Assembly: GCA_009746045.1 (NCBI GenBank)
Contig: RPFO01000034.1
Coordinates: 223,501-287,500 of the forward strand
From: Mesostigma viride
Taxonomy: Eukaryota > Streptophyta > Mesostigmatophyceae > Mesostigmatales > Mesostigmataceae
Direction: 5' to 3'
DNA: 64,000 nucleotides
The notes under the pieces were generated by a model, which saw only the letters and a list, made by a program, of their open reading frames with translations, did not search any database and was not told the DNA's origin. Both the position numbers and the translations under genes were made by a program. Every line of letters begins with the position of its first letter. The stretch's first letter is position 1. Of the stretch, positions 23,801 to 33,400 are shown in pieces.

Positions 23801-25364
23801 AGTCAGAGACACTCCAACAATATCGAGTCTCAGAGACACTGATGATTTTGAACGACCAGAATCCACTGGGCTTTAGGAGTGCGATTCCTTTTTTTGAAAG
23901 GCGTCATTTTTTTTTCCCCACAGCGCCACTAGCTGTGCTCGTGAAGCCTGGATGCCTTAAAGAAGGGAGATTTCTAAAACACACACACACACACAAAATA
24001 GATGAAAATTTATGGACTTGGGAAGATCACCGTTGTACCCACAAACATGGAACAACAAGAGTGCTGCCAGCTGCAGTTACCTGATAAAATTGGAGGCGGG
24101 GGCGGGGGGGGGGGGGGGGGGGGAAGGGGGAGGTATCTGCAGGCATGCCAGCAGCCTGGCAGCCAAACCGTGTTTGAATACGTGCCAGGAGAGGGCTCTC
24201 GATTGCAGCGCCATTACTAGTGCTATGATTCGTATTACTAGTACTTCTATACTACCGTATATATTGTTGTAGAAGTTACACAAAAGGACCTGGGGTTGGG
24301 GGTGGACGAAGACGGTCGCAAGAACTACAGCACCATGATCACTACAGGGGATGCGGGCACCTTCACCCTGGAGAAGACGTGACATGGGAAATTCAGCAGG
24401 GGAGCACCTGGGAATGCCACCAAGTATTGATTACGAACTTCCCAAAGAAAAGATCTTGGGGCAGTACGATCTTGAGTAAGATCTTGGGACACATGCTACT
24501 GGTCATATATATATAATCTGCGAAACTATACACAAAACAGGGCCATCGATATACTCCTTTGGGTTTCTGGCCCAGTTTTTTGGTCAAGCCGATGTTCTAG
24601 TACCCTGATGGATCCATAAGAGAGGACGGAAGTGTGAGAGCAGGGCCCGGCACGCATGAGAACTGCTACATTTCTCCTAGTCCCACAACGGAGGGCATGA
24701 CACATGGTTGCGTTGATTGAATGCACTGAATTTGTGTTCAGAAGCTTCAGAGAGGCAACCCCAACGTACTTGCAACAGGAATTCAACTTCGCCGGCGTCG
24801 AAGTAGCGGGGTAGGGCTGCGTGCCGGTCCTCGTTGATGAACTCGGGCGAAGAGCTGTCATCGGCGTCATCCGATTTCGGTGAATCGTCCTGCCTTGTGG
24901 TCGTGCTGGGCCTCAGCCCCTGCCGGGCTTTGTTGCCCCCAGCTCCTCCTTGCTGGTGAGGAAGGCAGCCTGCCTTAGAAAATACGCTCGCAAGCTTCTG
25001 AATGGCGAGGGCGCGCCTACGGGATTCAAGTGTGCACGGCAGTGCAAGAAATATACACCATGGAAACCAATAATGGCATGTTATTGCACTTCTAGTAAGC
25101 ATACAACTTTAGTTCGCGTGCAATTCTGTTGAAAACAACAAATCCTCTTATTCCCTGTCGAGCAGGAGGTGCCGTAATCACCTAGCAGTGAACAGCTGGA
25201 CCGATTGGACACAGAGACAACATAGAGACTACATAGGAGAAACCCAAGGCGTTGACGGAACGATCCATCCAGCATTTCCCAACAACAGAATACGCGTTTC
25301 CCTACAGAGGTAACAGAATGCTGTGTTGTGGTTCTTACCTGGCTGCTTTCTCGGCCTCGTCCAT
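20879..25364 (-). CDS. Host gene of unknown function, at least seven exons, 3' end unresolved
   Basis: Exons join in consistent phase. 25364-25339: ATG, MDEAEKAA, donor CAG|GTAAGA. 25016-24770: acceptor GTAG, donor CAA|GTACGT; an acidic Ser/Asp stretch ends in PRYFDAGEVEFLLQ. 24367-24290: 26 codons, IPCSDHGAVVLATVFVHPQP. 23173-22475: 233 codons including SLAGGLLNVPVGRN and RLAGLIRARIADI, then a run of ten glycines. 21904-21650: YHVGVLLWSYRVGLE and LARHVAYHALRENYPNQ; its donor is the weakest call. 21516-21291: VIATAEFWETLSGGRMTVGK and RLATGRVDIARAQAMLDEQ. 21006-20879: SSSRVDWDESSLDHCSSQG. Predicted product is at least about 550 residues. I recognise no domain, signal peptide or membrane segment. 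Phase agreement at almost every junction is the main evidence that the model is real. The intron between exons 3 and 4 contains a telomere-repeat insertion. Confidence 0.7.
23360..23438. repeat. Interstitial telomere-type repeat within a 23-bp direct duplication
   Basis: Three CCCTAAA units (within 23383-23415) are bracketed by two perfect copies of a 23-bp sequence, 23360-23382 and 23416-23438, starting CCCAATGATATC. The unit is the TTTAGGG type of plants and many green algae. It lies in an intron of the minus-strand gene. Confidence 0.9.
24093..24131. repeat. Poly-G tract in an intron
   Basis: An almost uninterrupted G run on the plus strand within the intron between 24289 and 23174 of the minus-strand gene (poly-C in the transcript). 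Confidence 0.9.
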
Positions 25365-25535
25365 TGAGGTGTCAGAATGTTGCGACTAGTTCATCGAAAC
25401 TGCCTACCGTCTTGCCAATTCAGTCCAGCTAAGAAATTCCACTAAAGTTGCATTACACATTGGCAGCCTAAATTATGTCGAAACAGCACGCAGGTCGTAA
25501 GCATACGCGGCCAGTTTTTGCGCATCTCGCAATTA

Positions 25536-25575
25536 TCTCGTGCCTGTTTAATTAATTAATTAATCTCGTGCCTGT
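25536..25575 (+). mobile_element. Tail-only non-LTR insertion: (TTAA)4 with a 12-bp target duplication
   Basis: TCTCGTGCCTGT at 25536-25547 is repeated exactly at 25564-25575, and only (TTAA)4 lies between. Full-size elements in this window end in the same (TTAA)n tail, so the simplest reading is an extremely 5'-truncated retrotransposition event that copied nothing but the tail. Confidence 0.6.
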
Positions 25576-25881
25576 GAATGCACCGGCGCACACTGCCGGT
25601 TATTGAATTATGGTGACGTTGTCTTATTAGGCTGGCAATTAGTGGCAATTAGTGGCTTATAGCCCAGGAATTGGCGCCATGTTCGTGTGATCCAGCAGCC
25701 TTGGCGCGGTCTGGCTGTGTATAGGGCTCTATTTAGGGCTCCGCGCCAGGCGCCAGGCGCCAAGAAATTATGTTACCACCGTAGATTCTTCCATCGACGG
25801 TCATTAAGTGGGACAGAAAAACCGGTGCGCGGCTTGCTGTGCAAAGTTGTACATAGAGAATTGAATGCACGCTTACATTTC

Positions 25882-26042
25882 ATACTTACCTGGCAGGGAG
25901 GTAACTGCGATCACGATGGCAGTTCCTCTACGGAAAGCTACTTCCATTGCACTCCGGTTGTGGCGCTCCGTAACACGTGCCCACGTGGTACGCTGTACTG
26001 CATTATTTGTGGGAGGGGCTGCTGCGCTTGCGCAGTAGCCCA
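25882..26042 (+). ncRNA. U1: U1 spliceosomal snRNA
   Basis: The sequence starts ATACTTACCTGGCAGG, the invariant U1 5' end that pairs with the 5' splice site. GATCACGATGG (25909-25919) is the stem-loop I loop bound by U1-70K. ATTGCACTCC (25946-25955) is the stem-loop II loop bound by U1A. ATTATTTGTGG (26002-26012) is the Sm-protein site. A strong hairpin (GGGCTGCTGCGC / GCGCAGTAGCCC, 26016-26041) is stem-loop IV. The length of about 161 nt is normal for U1. It acts in the nucleus in the earliest step of intron recognition. TACATA at 25849-25854, about 30 bp upstream, could be the TATA-like element of an snRNA promoter. Nothing suggests a pseudogene. Confidence 0.95.
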
Positions 26043-26287
26043 CCATCTGATAAATTTCCAAAACAAAATTCCCACCCCACTTCGCATGTCTGGTCCAAAA
26101 TTGGATGATGATATAACAATCTCCCCGAAAAACGAAAATCTCTTACTCTCACCGAGAGTCAAGATGACTGTCACGAGGCCAGCTGAAGATCCCGCTAGGG
26201 CCTAGGCCAAAATTATATTAACAAGTCGTATGCGCCGATCACAAGCTCACAATGTAGGCAGGATGTAGGCGTAGATTAACGTGCAAA
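26043..26287. other. Short intergenic segment, no gene
   Basis: Flank between U1 and the chromovirus. No coding region or RNA recognised. CCACT at 26288-26292 is the chromovirus target duplication. Confidence 0.5.
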
Positions 26288-26292
26288 CCACT

Positions 26293-26960
26293 TGTTACGG
26301 CCCAGACCTTTGTATGGGCGTAACAATGCCTTCAATAAATAAGTCGAAAGTCATTTGTTATTCGTTTGGGACTTTCGATAGCTCGCTTTCATAGTCCGCC
26401 GGACTATAAGACTCAGTTCGGGACTTAATTGGGAATTTGTCCTAAGTTCGGGACTTGTGTGTGTTTATTTGGTACCTTGTATGTTCCGGACCAGTTATTT
26501 TGGGCCTAGCCAGAAGTACGAGATCTTCTAGGGGCCGGACCGGCCCTAGACGTCAGACAGAACCTATTGGGGCTTGACGGCAGTATCTGGAAGATCGGCG
26601 CGCATGTCGGCGCGCCGGCACACCAACTTGCCAGCTTGGTAGCGCAGCTAGGTGAAATTGGTCTGTGGACGATGGACTCGCTCTCTTTGGATTGATGATT
26701 AATGAAACGAGTGTTGACGACTCTCTCAGACCAGGGGGCACTATTCCGGATGCCATTTGCCTCATGACATGCCGTGTTATATAGCTAGATTAATTAATCA
26801 TGCTATAAGGCCTAGCTGAGGACAAACCGCTGCTCAGTTAGTCAATTTACTGCGATCTTTGCTTGCTATCGCGGTACGCGGATGCGCGGCTATGCCGGCT
26901 TATTAAACTGCACCTTATACTAGATTAGATCTTTCGCACCGTCCGGCACAGGACGTAACA
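26293..26960 (+). repeat. 5' LTR, chromovirus copy 1
   Basis: 668 bp, starting TGTTACG and ending CGTAACA, with short inverted ends on the standard TG...CA boundary. The other copy is 39052-39719. It includes a GC-rich self-complementary patch (GGCGCGC) near 26600. Short ORFs within LTRs recur in all four LTRs and are not genes. Confidence 0.97.
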
Positions 26961-26961
26961 C

Positions 26962-26976
26962 TGGTATCGGAGGTAG
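26962..26976 (+). promoter_or_regulatory. Primer binding site, copy 1
   Basis: TGGTATCGGAGG begins one base after the 5' LTR. TGG complements the CCA of a tRNA 3' end, and the rest resembles the initiator-Met PBS TGGTATCAGAGC with one change. Copy 2 reads TGGATCGGAGG, so the primer tRNA is uncertain. Confidence 0.7.
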
Positions 26977-27673
26977 TTCTAGAGGTTTTCCACAGGTGCT
27001 CGCGAAGAGCCCTTGTGTTTAAGCCGCTAGGTGCATTCTTAATAGCGCAGGGCCTGCGCAGGACCGGCCCAATATTTAGTGAGATAGAAAGCCGAGTTCG
27101 ACCCGCCAGCCTGGGCAGCTGGCTGTGGTGAAAGGCGGCATCGTCTAGCTGAAAGGGCGGTCATAGTGTAGGGCTTAGAAGCATCACCTGTCGACTGGGC
27201 ACCGACGGGGAGCTCGGCTCTGCACCACTACAAGGAATCGGCGCCACAAGCTAGGGAGGAAAGTCGGCTGCGCAACGCCAAGGTACGTTTTGTCATGCAG
27301 TATGTGGTAGTAGCTTGCAGCCAACCGCTTTGCTCCGACTCTCTTACCTGCAACGCGTAGGATGTGCGCCCATCCTTGTTGTTTTGTTTGTGAATTTGTC
27401 GTTTCTGTGACGTATTGTGACTAGCGTCCTGGCTGCGAAAGCTGTGGGCGCTGGTAGGGTGGTTTCCGTGGCTTCGTCCTTGCGAAAAGGCGGGCAGTTA
27501 TCACGGAGGCTACCCTCTTGTATGGAATTAGGGGCGCGAAGCTCCTGATTTCTGTGATAGTGATTAGATTAGAGCCAGTTGGCATCCCACCCCTGTGACA
27601 GGTCACACACTAGAGGTAAAAAGGTTCCTTTCTCTTTTCTATCTCTGTCTGCTGGCAATAGACAACGTGTGTG
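26977..27673 (+). other. Chromovirus 5' untranslated region, copy 1
   Basis: About 0.7 kb without a coding region lies between PBS and ORF0. It likely holds packaging and leader functions, but nothing specific can be named. Confidence 0.5.
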
Positions 27674-28096
27674 ATGGCTAATAGTAATAATAGAAATAAT
27701 AATAGATATAATAATGGACTTGGGGGTTGGGATAGTGATGTATCTAGGCAACTTTACTATGCTGTGGCACATGATGGAGGCACAGGGAAAGTAGGTATTT
27801 TCTATAGCTGGGTAGACTGCAAGAACTATATAGTGGATAGGCATAGGGCTATCTTTAAGGGATTCAAGACAGCATGGGAAGCAGATAGGTTTATCCAGGA
27901 ATACATGACACGTCCAGTAGGCTTGCACGTAGAGGCACCACCTCAGGAGATTAGGACTCGCCCAATGCCTAGGGGCCGTAGCTGTGCACCCAATAGTGCA
28001 ACAGTAGAGAGCAGGACGGGGGACACACAGGCTGTCACAGTCACGTTCAGCCAACTCACTGTCAGCACCCCACCTAGGCAGCCACCTAGTTTCTAG
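27674..28096 (+). CDS. Chromovirus ORF0: hybrid-binding (viroplasmin/RNase H1 N-terminal) domain protein
   Basis: 140 codons from ATG 27674, upstream of gag. After an Asn-rich N-terminus, residues about 27-77 match the RNase H1 N-terminal hybrid-binding domain, also present in caulimovirus P6. Visible features are LYYAV, GIFYSWVDCK (Gly41, Trp46, Cys49), IFKGFKT (Phe61, Phe64, Lys65) and EADRFIQEY. In RNase H1 the aromatic and Lys residues of this fold bind RNA:DNA hybrids. The C-terminal half is Pro/Thr/Ser-rich and unassigned. No RNase H catalytic domain is attached; the element's own RNase H is in pol. The ORF is identical at protein level in copy 2, indicating selection until recently. 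Likely role, by inference: binding reverse-transcription intermediates or the RNA. Confidence 0.85.
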   Translation: MANSNNRNNNRYNNGLGGWDSDVSRQLYYAVAHDGGTGKVGIFYSWVDCKNYIVDRHRAIFKGFKTAWEADRFIQEYMTRPVGLHVEAPPQEIRTRPMPRGRSCAPNSATVESRTGDTQAVTVTFSQLTVSTPPRQPPSF

Positions 28097-28255
28097 AGGA
28101 GTAGAGTACTAATTATAGCTTACTATATAATAGCTACATTAGCAGTATAACGTAGGGCAGTCGCTTGGTTGATTGCTTGTGGGCATGTGCATGGCATTTT
28201 CCTCCTTCTTCCTCTCTCCTTCCTTCCTTCTCTTGTGGATGTGGTACTGGTAAAC

Positions 28256-30433
28256 ATGCCGCGGGGTAAAAAGAAGATACGCGGCACGACTAGGAGTCAT
28301 TCCGAGGAGGGAGGTGTAGACTTGGATAGGCAGGGCAGCCCAGAGTACCAAGTACAGGAGGTATCACAACAGGGCTCGTCCTACCAGCAAGGCAGTCCTG
28401 TAGGTCACCCAGGTGAGCTGGCTAGTACCTCCCGTGAGCCGCGAAGGCCACGAGGAGCGGATAGGATGGATAATAGCGAGGAATACCAGCCGCAGCGAAT
28501 GCAGGCTGAGTATAACCAGCTGATGGAACGGGCAGGTGATGAGACCCGGCCCAGATCGAATCCCACGAGTGCAGCCCAGCACCAGTCAGTGCAGCCGCAG
28601 CAACGCCCGCCCGGGCAGCCGCAGCAGCACCCAGTGCAGTCCCCACAGCAGCATTCGGAACAGCAACAGCCGTTGTCGCAGCAGTGGCAGCAGCATCCAG
28701 TACAGCAGCAGCAGCCACCGCCGCCGCAGCAGCAACAGTGGCAGCAGCAGCCAGTACAGCAGCAGCAGCCACCGCCGCCGCCGCAGCAACAGTGGCAGCA
28801 GCCGCAGCAGCTTCCGCCGTTGCAGCAGCAGCAGCAGCCGCTAAGCCAGCCGACCGGGTCGCAGATGTATGGTCCGCTTAGTCAGAACGCGACCTATTAT
28901 CACGCGCAACGTGCCCAACGATTACAACATCCCTGGGCGAGCGGTCGACGGGTTTCTTTTGGCAGTGACCTGCAGTCCAATGCGACATCGCTGTGGACCC
29001 AGGACGAGGCTAGGGTTCCACCGCCGGTATACGATGAGGCTAGGCCCGCGTCGTCCCATCCGGCGCGCAATGTCCCAGCAGCCGGACCTGCGCGGCCGAG
29101 CGTGTCGCATGGCAATAACCTCAACTTGAGTCGCATGGCACCCAGTGATCCTGGCTACGCGCATCCCTCGTCTGTCTGGCTACAACGCAGCGCGACTAGG
29201 TCAGCGCCTGCATCGGCAGATGACTCGTTGTCGATCTTTAACGTTCCGCCGTATCGCGCAGTGGGCGGACCTCGGGCCGACGCGTTTAAGGCGCCGCCCA
29301 TGCCTGACTTTAAACCAGTGCCCAAGCTGCGCGCGACTATGAACCCTCGCGAGATCGACGAATGGACGCGTATGTGGGTACAGATCTACTGGGCGTGGTG
29401 CAACCACAATGGGTGGGAGCTAGCTACCGAGGTTCTTATCTCCTACGTCGTCACCAACTGCATGGATCCCTCAGTGGTCGGCATACTCAACTGTGAGAGT
29501 GTCGCGTCGCGCTTGTACCCTCGCACAGTAGAGGAGCTACTAGAGCGCATTGAGCGCAAGCTGGTGCCCCCTGACTGGAAGCTCCACGAGCGTCTGGCTT
29601 TTGCCAAGCTACGCCAAGGCACCACACCGTTCCGCGAGTTTCTGACAGAGTTTGAAGCATTCTCGGCTCGCCTTGAGGACTTGACCTGGACCGAATATAG
29701 GTCGCGGTTCATTGAGGCGCTGAGTCCGGAGCTCCTAGATGAGGTGCTAAAGCGCTTTGCTGAGATACCGTGGGAGCAGTGGGATGTGATCGAGATCCAG
29801 CAGTACCTTCTAAAGGTGTCAGATGTGCTCGCACGCCGCCGCGCAGCGGTCACCTATCGGCATGCTGGTGCTGCACCGCGTCGCGTCCACTTCACTACGG
29901 TGGACCAAGATGGGTCCTCTGAGGACATTATCGATCACGAGCAGGAGGACGGCGAGTATGAAGCGCCCCAGGTCAATGCAATCGATGCGTCCAAGGCGCG
30001 ATGCTTCCGGTGCGGCGAGGTCGGTCATCTCAAGAAGGACTGCACGCGACCACCACGGGATCGCGATCGTGGCGACGAGCAGACGTCACCCCGTTTCTCC
30101 GGGCCTGCCTTCGGTAAGCGCCCGGAACAAGCACGGCGCCCAGACCGGCCTCGCAACGCGGGCGAGCGCGCAGCCAAGTTGCAGGACGCCCGGCAGCGTC
30201 CCACGCAGCACCAGACGCCCCGCGCTACGGGTCCTTCGTTCCAGCGGGTGAACCGCGAGTTGAATGAGTTGTTCTCACAGCAACAGGACTCGGGTAATGG
30301 CGCCTCGGGGGTTATGGATGGCAAGGCGGTCGCCGGCTATGGGCATGGCGACGAGGAGGATGAGGTAGAGGGGGAAGAGTGGACCGGGCGGTCGAACGAG
30401 GCGGTCTCCCGGCCCTCCGTTCCTCGTGCGTAG
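28256..30433 (+). CDS. gag: Chromovirus Gag, copy 1
   Basis: 725 codons from ATG 28256 (MPRGKKKIRGTTRS). The open frame extends upstream without an ATG, so this start is preferred. Residues about 80-210 are Gln/Pro-rich with CAG/CAA repeats and probably disordered. Residues about 355-530 form the retrotransposon Gag region (WVQIYWAWCNHNGWELATEV through WEQWDVIEIQQYLLKVSDV). A CCHC zinc knuckle, CFRCGEVGHLKKDC, is at 583-596 and would bind RNA. The C-terminus overlaps pol in the -1 frame. The frame is intact here, whereas copy 2 has frameshifts. Gag forms the virus-like particle. Confidence 0.93.
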   Translation: MPRGKKKIRGTTRSHSEEGGVDLDRQGSPEYQVQEVSQQGSSYQQGSPVGHPGELASTSREPRRPRGADRMDNSEEYQPQRMQAEYNQLMERAGDETRPRSNPTSAAQHQSVQPQQRPPGQPQQHPVQSPQQHSEQQQPLSQQWQQHPVQQQQPPPPQQQQWQQQPVQQQQPPPPPQQQWQQPQQLPPLQQQQQPLSQPTGSQMYGPLSQNATYYHAQRAQRLQHPWASGRRVSFGSDLQSNATSLWTQDEARVPPPVYDEARPASSHPARNVPAAGPARPSVSHGNNLNLSRMAPSDPGYAHPSSVWLQRSATRSAPASADDSLSIFNVPPYRAVGGPRADAFKAPPMPDFKPVPKLRATMNPREIDEWTRMWVQIYWAWCNHNGWELATEVLISYVVTNCMDPSVVGILNCESVASRLYPRTVEELLERIERKLVPPDWKLHERLAFAKLRQGTTPFREFLTEFEAFSARLEDLTWTEYRSRFIEALSPELLDEVLKRFAEIPWEQWDVIEIQQYLLKVSDVLARRRAAVTYRHAGAAPRRVHFTTVDQDGSSEDIIDHEQEDGEYEAPQVNAIDASKARCFRCGEVGHLKKDCTRPPRDRDRGDEQTSPRFSGPAFGKRPEQARRPDRPRNAGERAAKLQDARQRPTQHQTPRATGPSFQRVNRELNELFSQQQDSGNGASGVMDGKAVAGYGHGDEEDEVEGEEWTGRSNEAVSRPSVPRA

Positions 30434-33400
30434 TGTCCCTGCCTACACGGATAGAGGTAGATGTAGGACAGGTAGATAAGATAGCGCAAGTCAATAACGT
30501 CGGGCAGATAGACAGCTTAGATAAGGACACCCCGTTGGTAGCGAATACCAGCGTGGGCGCAGAATCAGTCGTTACAGTAGATAGTCGCACCCCGCTTGTA
30601 GCGAATACAAGTGCGGATGCATCCTTGGGCGAGACTTCTGCTCCAAACACGCAGCCGGCCACGGGTAGCGCAGCGAGCTCCGACCAGCCTACGCGCGCAA
30701 CTCCGGCTGGTACCCGCAACTTGCTCCTGTTTAGGGGAGGTCTGGCTGTACCGGGATCAGCATTAGACCCCTACCTCAAGGACAAGACCGTCATGGACGT
30801 GCAGTTCATGGTGGACACGGGTGCGTCTACGTCGTTCATCAACGAGGCATTGGCGCGTCGCGCAGGATACGACATCCGGCCACATGCGACAGTGGTGAAT
30901 GTGACCTATTCAGATGGTCGCAAGAGCCCCTCGCCTGGTCGGGTTGATATCAAGGCTGTGATTCAAGGCATCCCTGTGGAGCTCACAGCCACGGTCGCAC
31001 CGCTGGGAGCTGCCGACATCATCATCGGCATCGACTGGCTGGACGCGCAGGATGTGGACATTAGCATTCGGCGTCGCGTGGTGTGGTTCCCTGACGGTTC
31101 CTTTTGGAGCCCTGTCAGCGAATACCAAGTGCAGGGCCCCGACGTGCATAACATCACGCACGAGCGGGAAGTCACCCAGCCCCGCAACGCCTCGCAGATC
31201 CTCATGAGCCTCAAGTCACTGGAGAGTAAGCTGCGTCGAGGCAAGGAGTACTACATGTACCGTCTTGACCTCTCCAACATAGAGGTTCTCCTTAATGAGA
31301 TCGGCGTGGGGTTTACACCCGAGGAGACGGAGCGTTATAACGCGGTTCTAGCGCGACGGGAGAAGCTCTTTGACGAAAGCAAGCAGGAGTTTCCCCCGCA
31401 CCGCTCAGTGCTCCACCGCATCCAGGTGAAGGAGGGCTATGGTCCCACGTCCTCCCCCATGTACCGCATGGGTCCAGTTGAGCTGGTGGAGCTGAAGAAG
31501 ATCTTGATGGCGCTCTTGGAGCGGGGTCTCATCGAGCCTAGCAATAGCCCCTTCTCGGCTGGTGTGCTACTGGTCCCTAAGCCTGGGGGCAAGTGGCGGC
31601 TCGTCACGGACTACCGGAAGCTCAATGCTATCACGGTAAAGTCCAAGTACCCCCTTCCGCGCATCGACGATATCTTCAACCGCGTCCAAGGAGCCACGTG
31701 CTTTACAGTCCTAGACTGCGCGGATGGCTTCTGGCAGCTTCGCATCGCCCCGGAGGATTGTCACAAGACGGCGTTCAACACGCCCTTTGGGCATTACCAG
31801 TTTCGGGTGGCCGCGATGGGTTTGTGCAATTCCCCCGCGAGCTTCCAGATGCTCATGAACGACATCCTCCGCCCTGTCATGGGAACCGCGCATCTTCCGC
31901 AGGTTTCCCGTGACCTCAAGGACCCCAACAGGGGCGTGAAGCCCCCGTGGTCCTACAAGCGCACATGCGCTCTCGCGTACCTGGACGACATCCTCGTGTA
32001 CTCCAAGACTTTCGAGGATCACTTAGAGGACGTCGACACAGTGTTGCGCATTATGGAAGAGGAGCATCTTTCGGTCCGCAAGGCCAAGGTCCGCGCTGGA
32101 CGCAGCGTGCCCTTTTTGGGTCACACCCTCTCTGCCGCTGGCGTCGCGACGGACCCCGCCAAGATTGCTTCCATCCAACAGTGGCCGACCCCGACCGACG
32201 TCAAGGGTGTGCGCAGCTTTTTGGGTATCGCGTCATACTACCGACGCTTTATCCCCCGCTTCGCGACAATAGCTGCCCCCATCAACGCCCTCCTCAAGAA
32301 GGGTGTTCCCTTTGTCTGGTCGGAACCGTGCCAGCAGGCCTTCGAGGCCCTCAAGCACAGCTTGACCACAGCACCCGTGCTCGCTATCCCGGATCCGTCA
32401 AGGCCCTTGTGGTGGCCACGGACGCGAGCAAGGTTGCGATTGGCGGCGTCCTCCTGCAGGACCAGGGTCAGGGGTTACAGCCGGTTGAGTATATCTCCCG
32501 CACCATGATCCCCGCCGAGCGTAACTACCCGGTGCATCAGCAGGAGCTTCTTGCTGTGGTCTACTGCTGTCACACTTGGCGCCATCATCTTCTCGGGGCT
32601 CAGTTTGACGTTGCGATTAGCGAGCAGGGGGACCTTGATCCCCACCGGCTGATCATCCACACGGACCATCGGCCCCTCACGCATCTGCTCGCCCAACCTA
32701 ACTTGACGCCCCGTCAGGCGCGGTGGATGGAGTACTTGTCTCAGTTTGCCCCTTTCAAAATTCAGTACGTGAAGGGTGCAGAGAATGTGGTCCCGGACGC
32801 CCTTTCTCGGCGGGCGGACTACGCAGATTTTTATGAGACTATGGACGTACTTCACACCACATGTGGCTCCGCGCAGGAGCCTGGCTCGCCTTGTGGCGAC
32901 CCAGGGTCGCCGCACAGTCGCTATCTGTTCCACACCGGTCGCACGACCCAGGACGACCTGTCTCCCGACTGGGAGGCCGCGCGCGAGGACGTGCGCGCCC
33001 CCGGGGAAAGGGAGGGGTCCCGGTCACGAGTGCCACTCAGCCACGTGGTACCGGCTCAGGGAATTTTTCACCTGCAGCGCATCGGGCCCCCTACCATTTT
33101 TTCGGAGTACGTGCACCAAACCCTTGAGGAGGAGGCGGACACGTACACGATCACTTCTGTCCTGGAGACGTTGATTAGTCGGTTCACTGTCACGGAGCCC
33201 GCGGCCTTAGAGGCAATCAGGTCGCACCCCAAGCAGATGGGCAAGCTCCCGTGCAAGTTCCAGGACGGGCGACTCTATGTCATGGTGAGGCCAGACTGCT
33301 GGCGCCTGTACGTCCCGGAGTTATGTCGAGCGGCTCTGCTCCATGAGCTCCATGACTCTCTCGCCGGTGGCCACCAAGGGATCCACCGCTTGCTGCCACG

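Noticed and set aside
25687..26205. 172-codon plus-strand ORF
   Set aside because: It overlaps the U1 snRNA gene, lacks an ATG at its start and shows no domain. The apparent splice donor on the minus strand is simply the U1 5' end complement.
26553..26765. 70-codon ORF repeated in all four chromovirus LTRs
   Set aside because: Antisense frame within the LTR; repeated only because the LTR is repeated, and without a domain.
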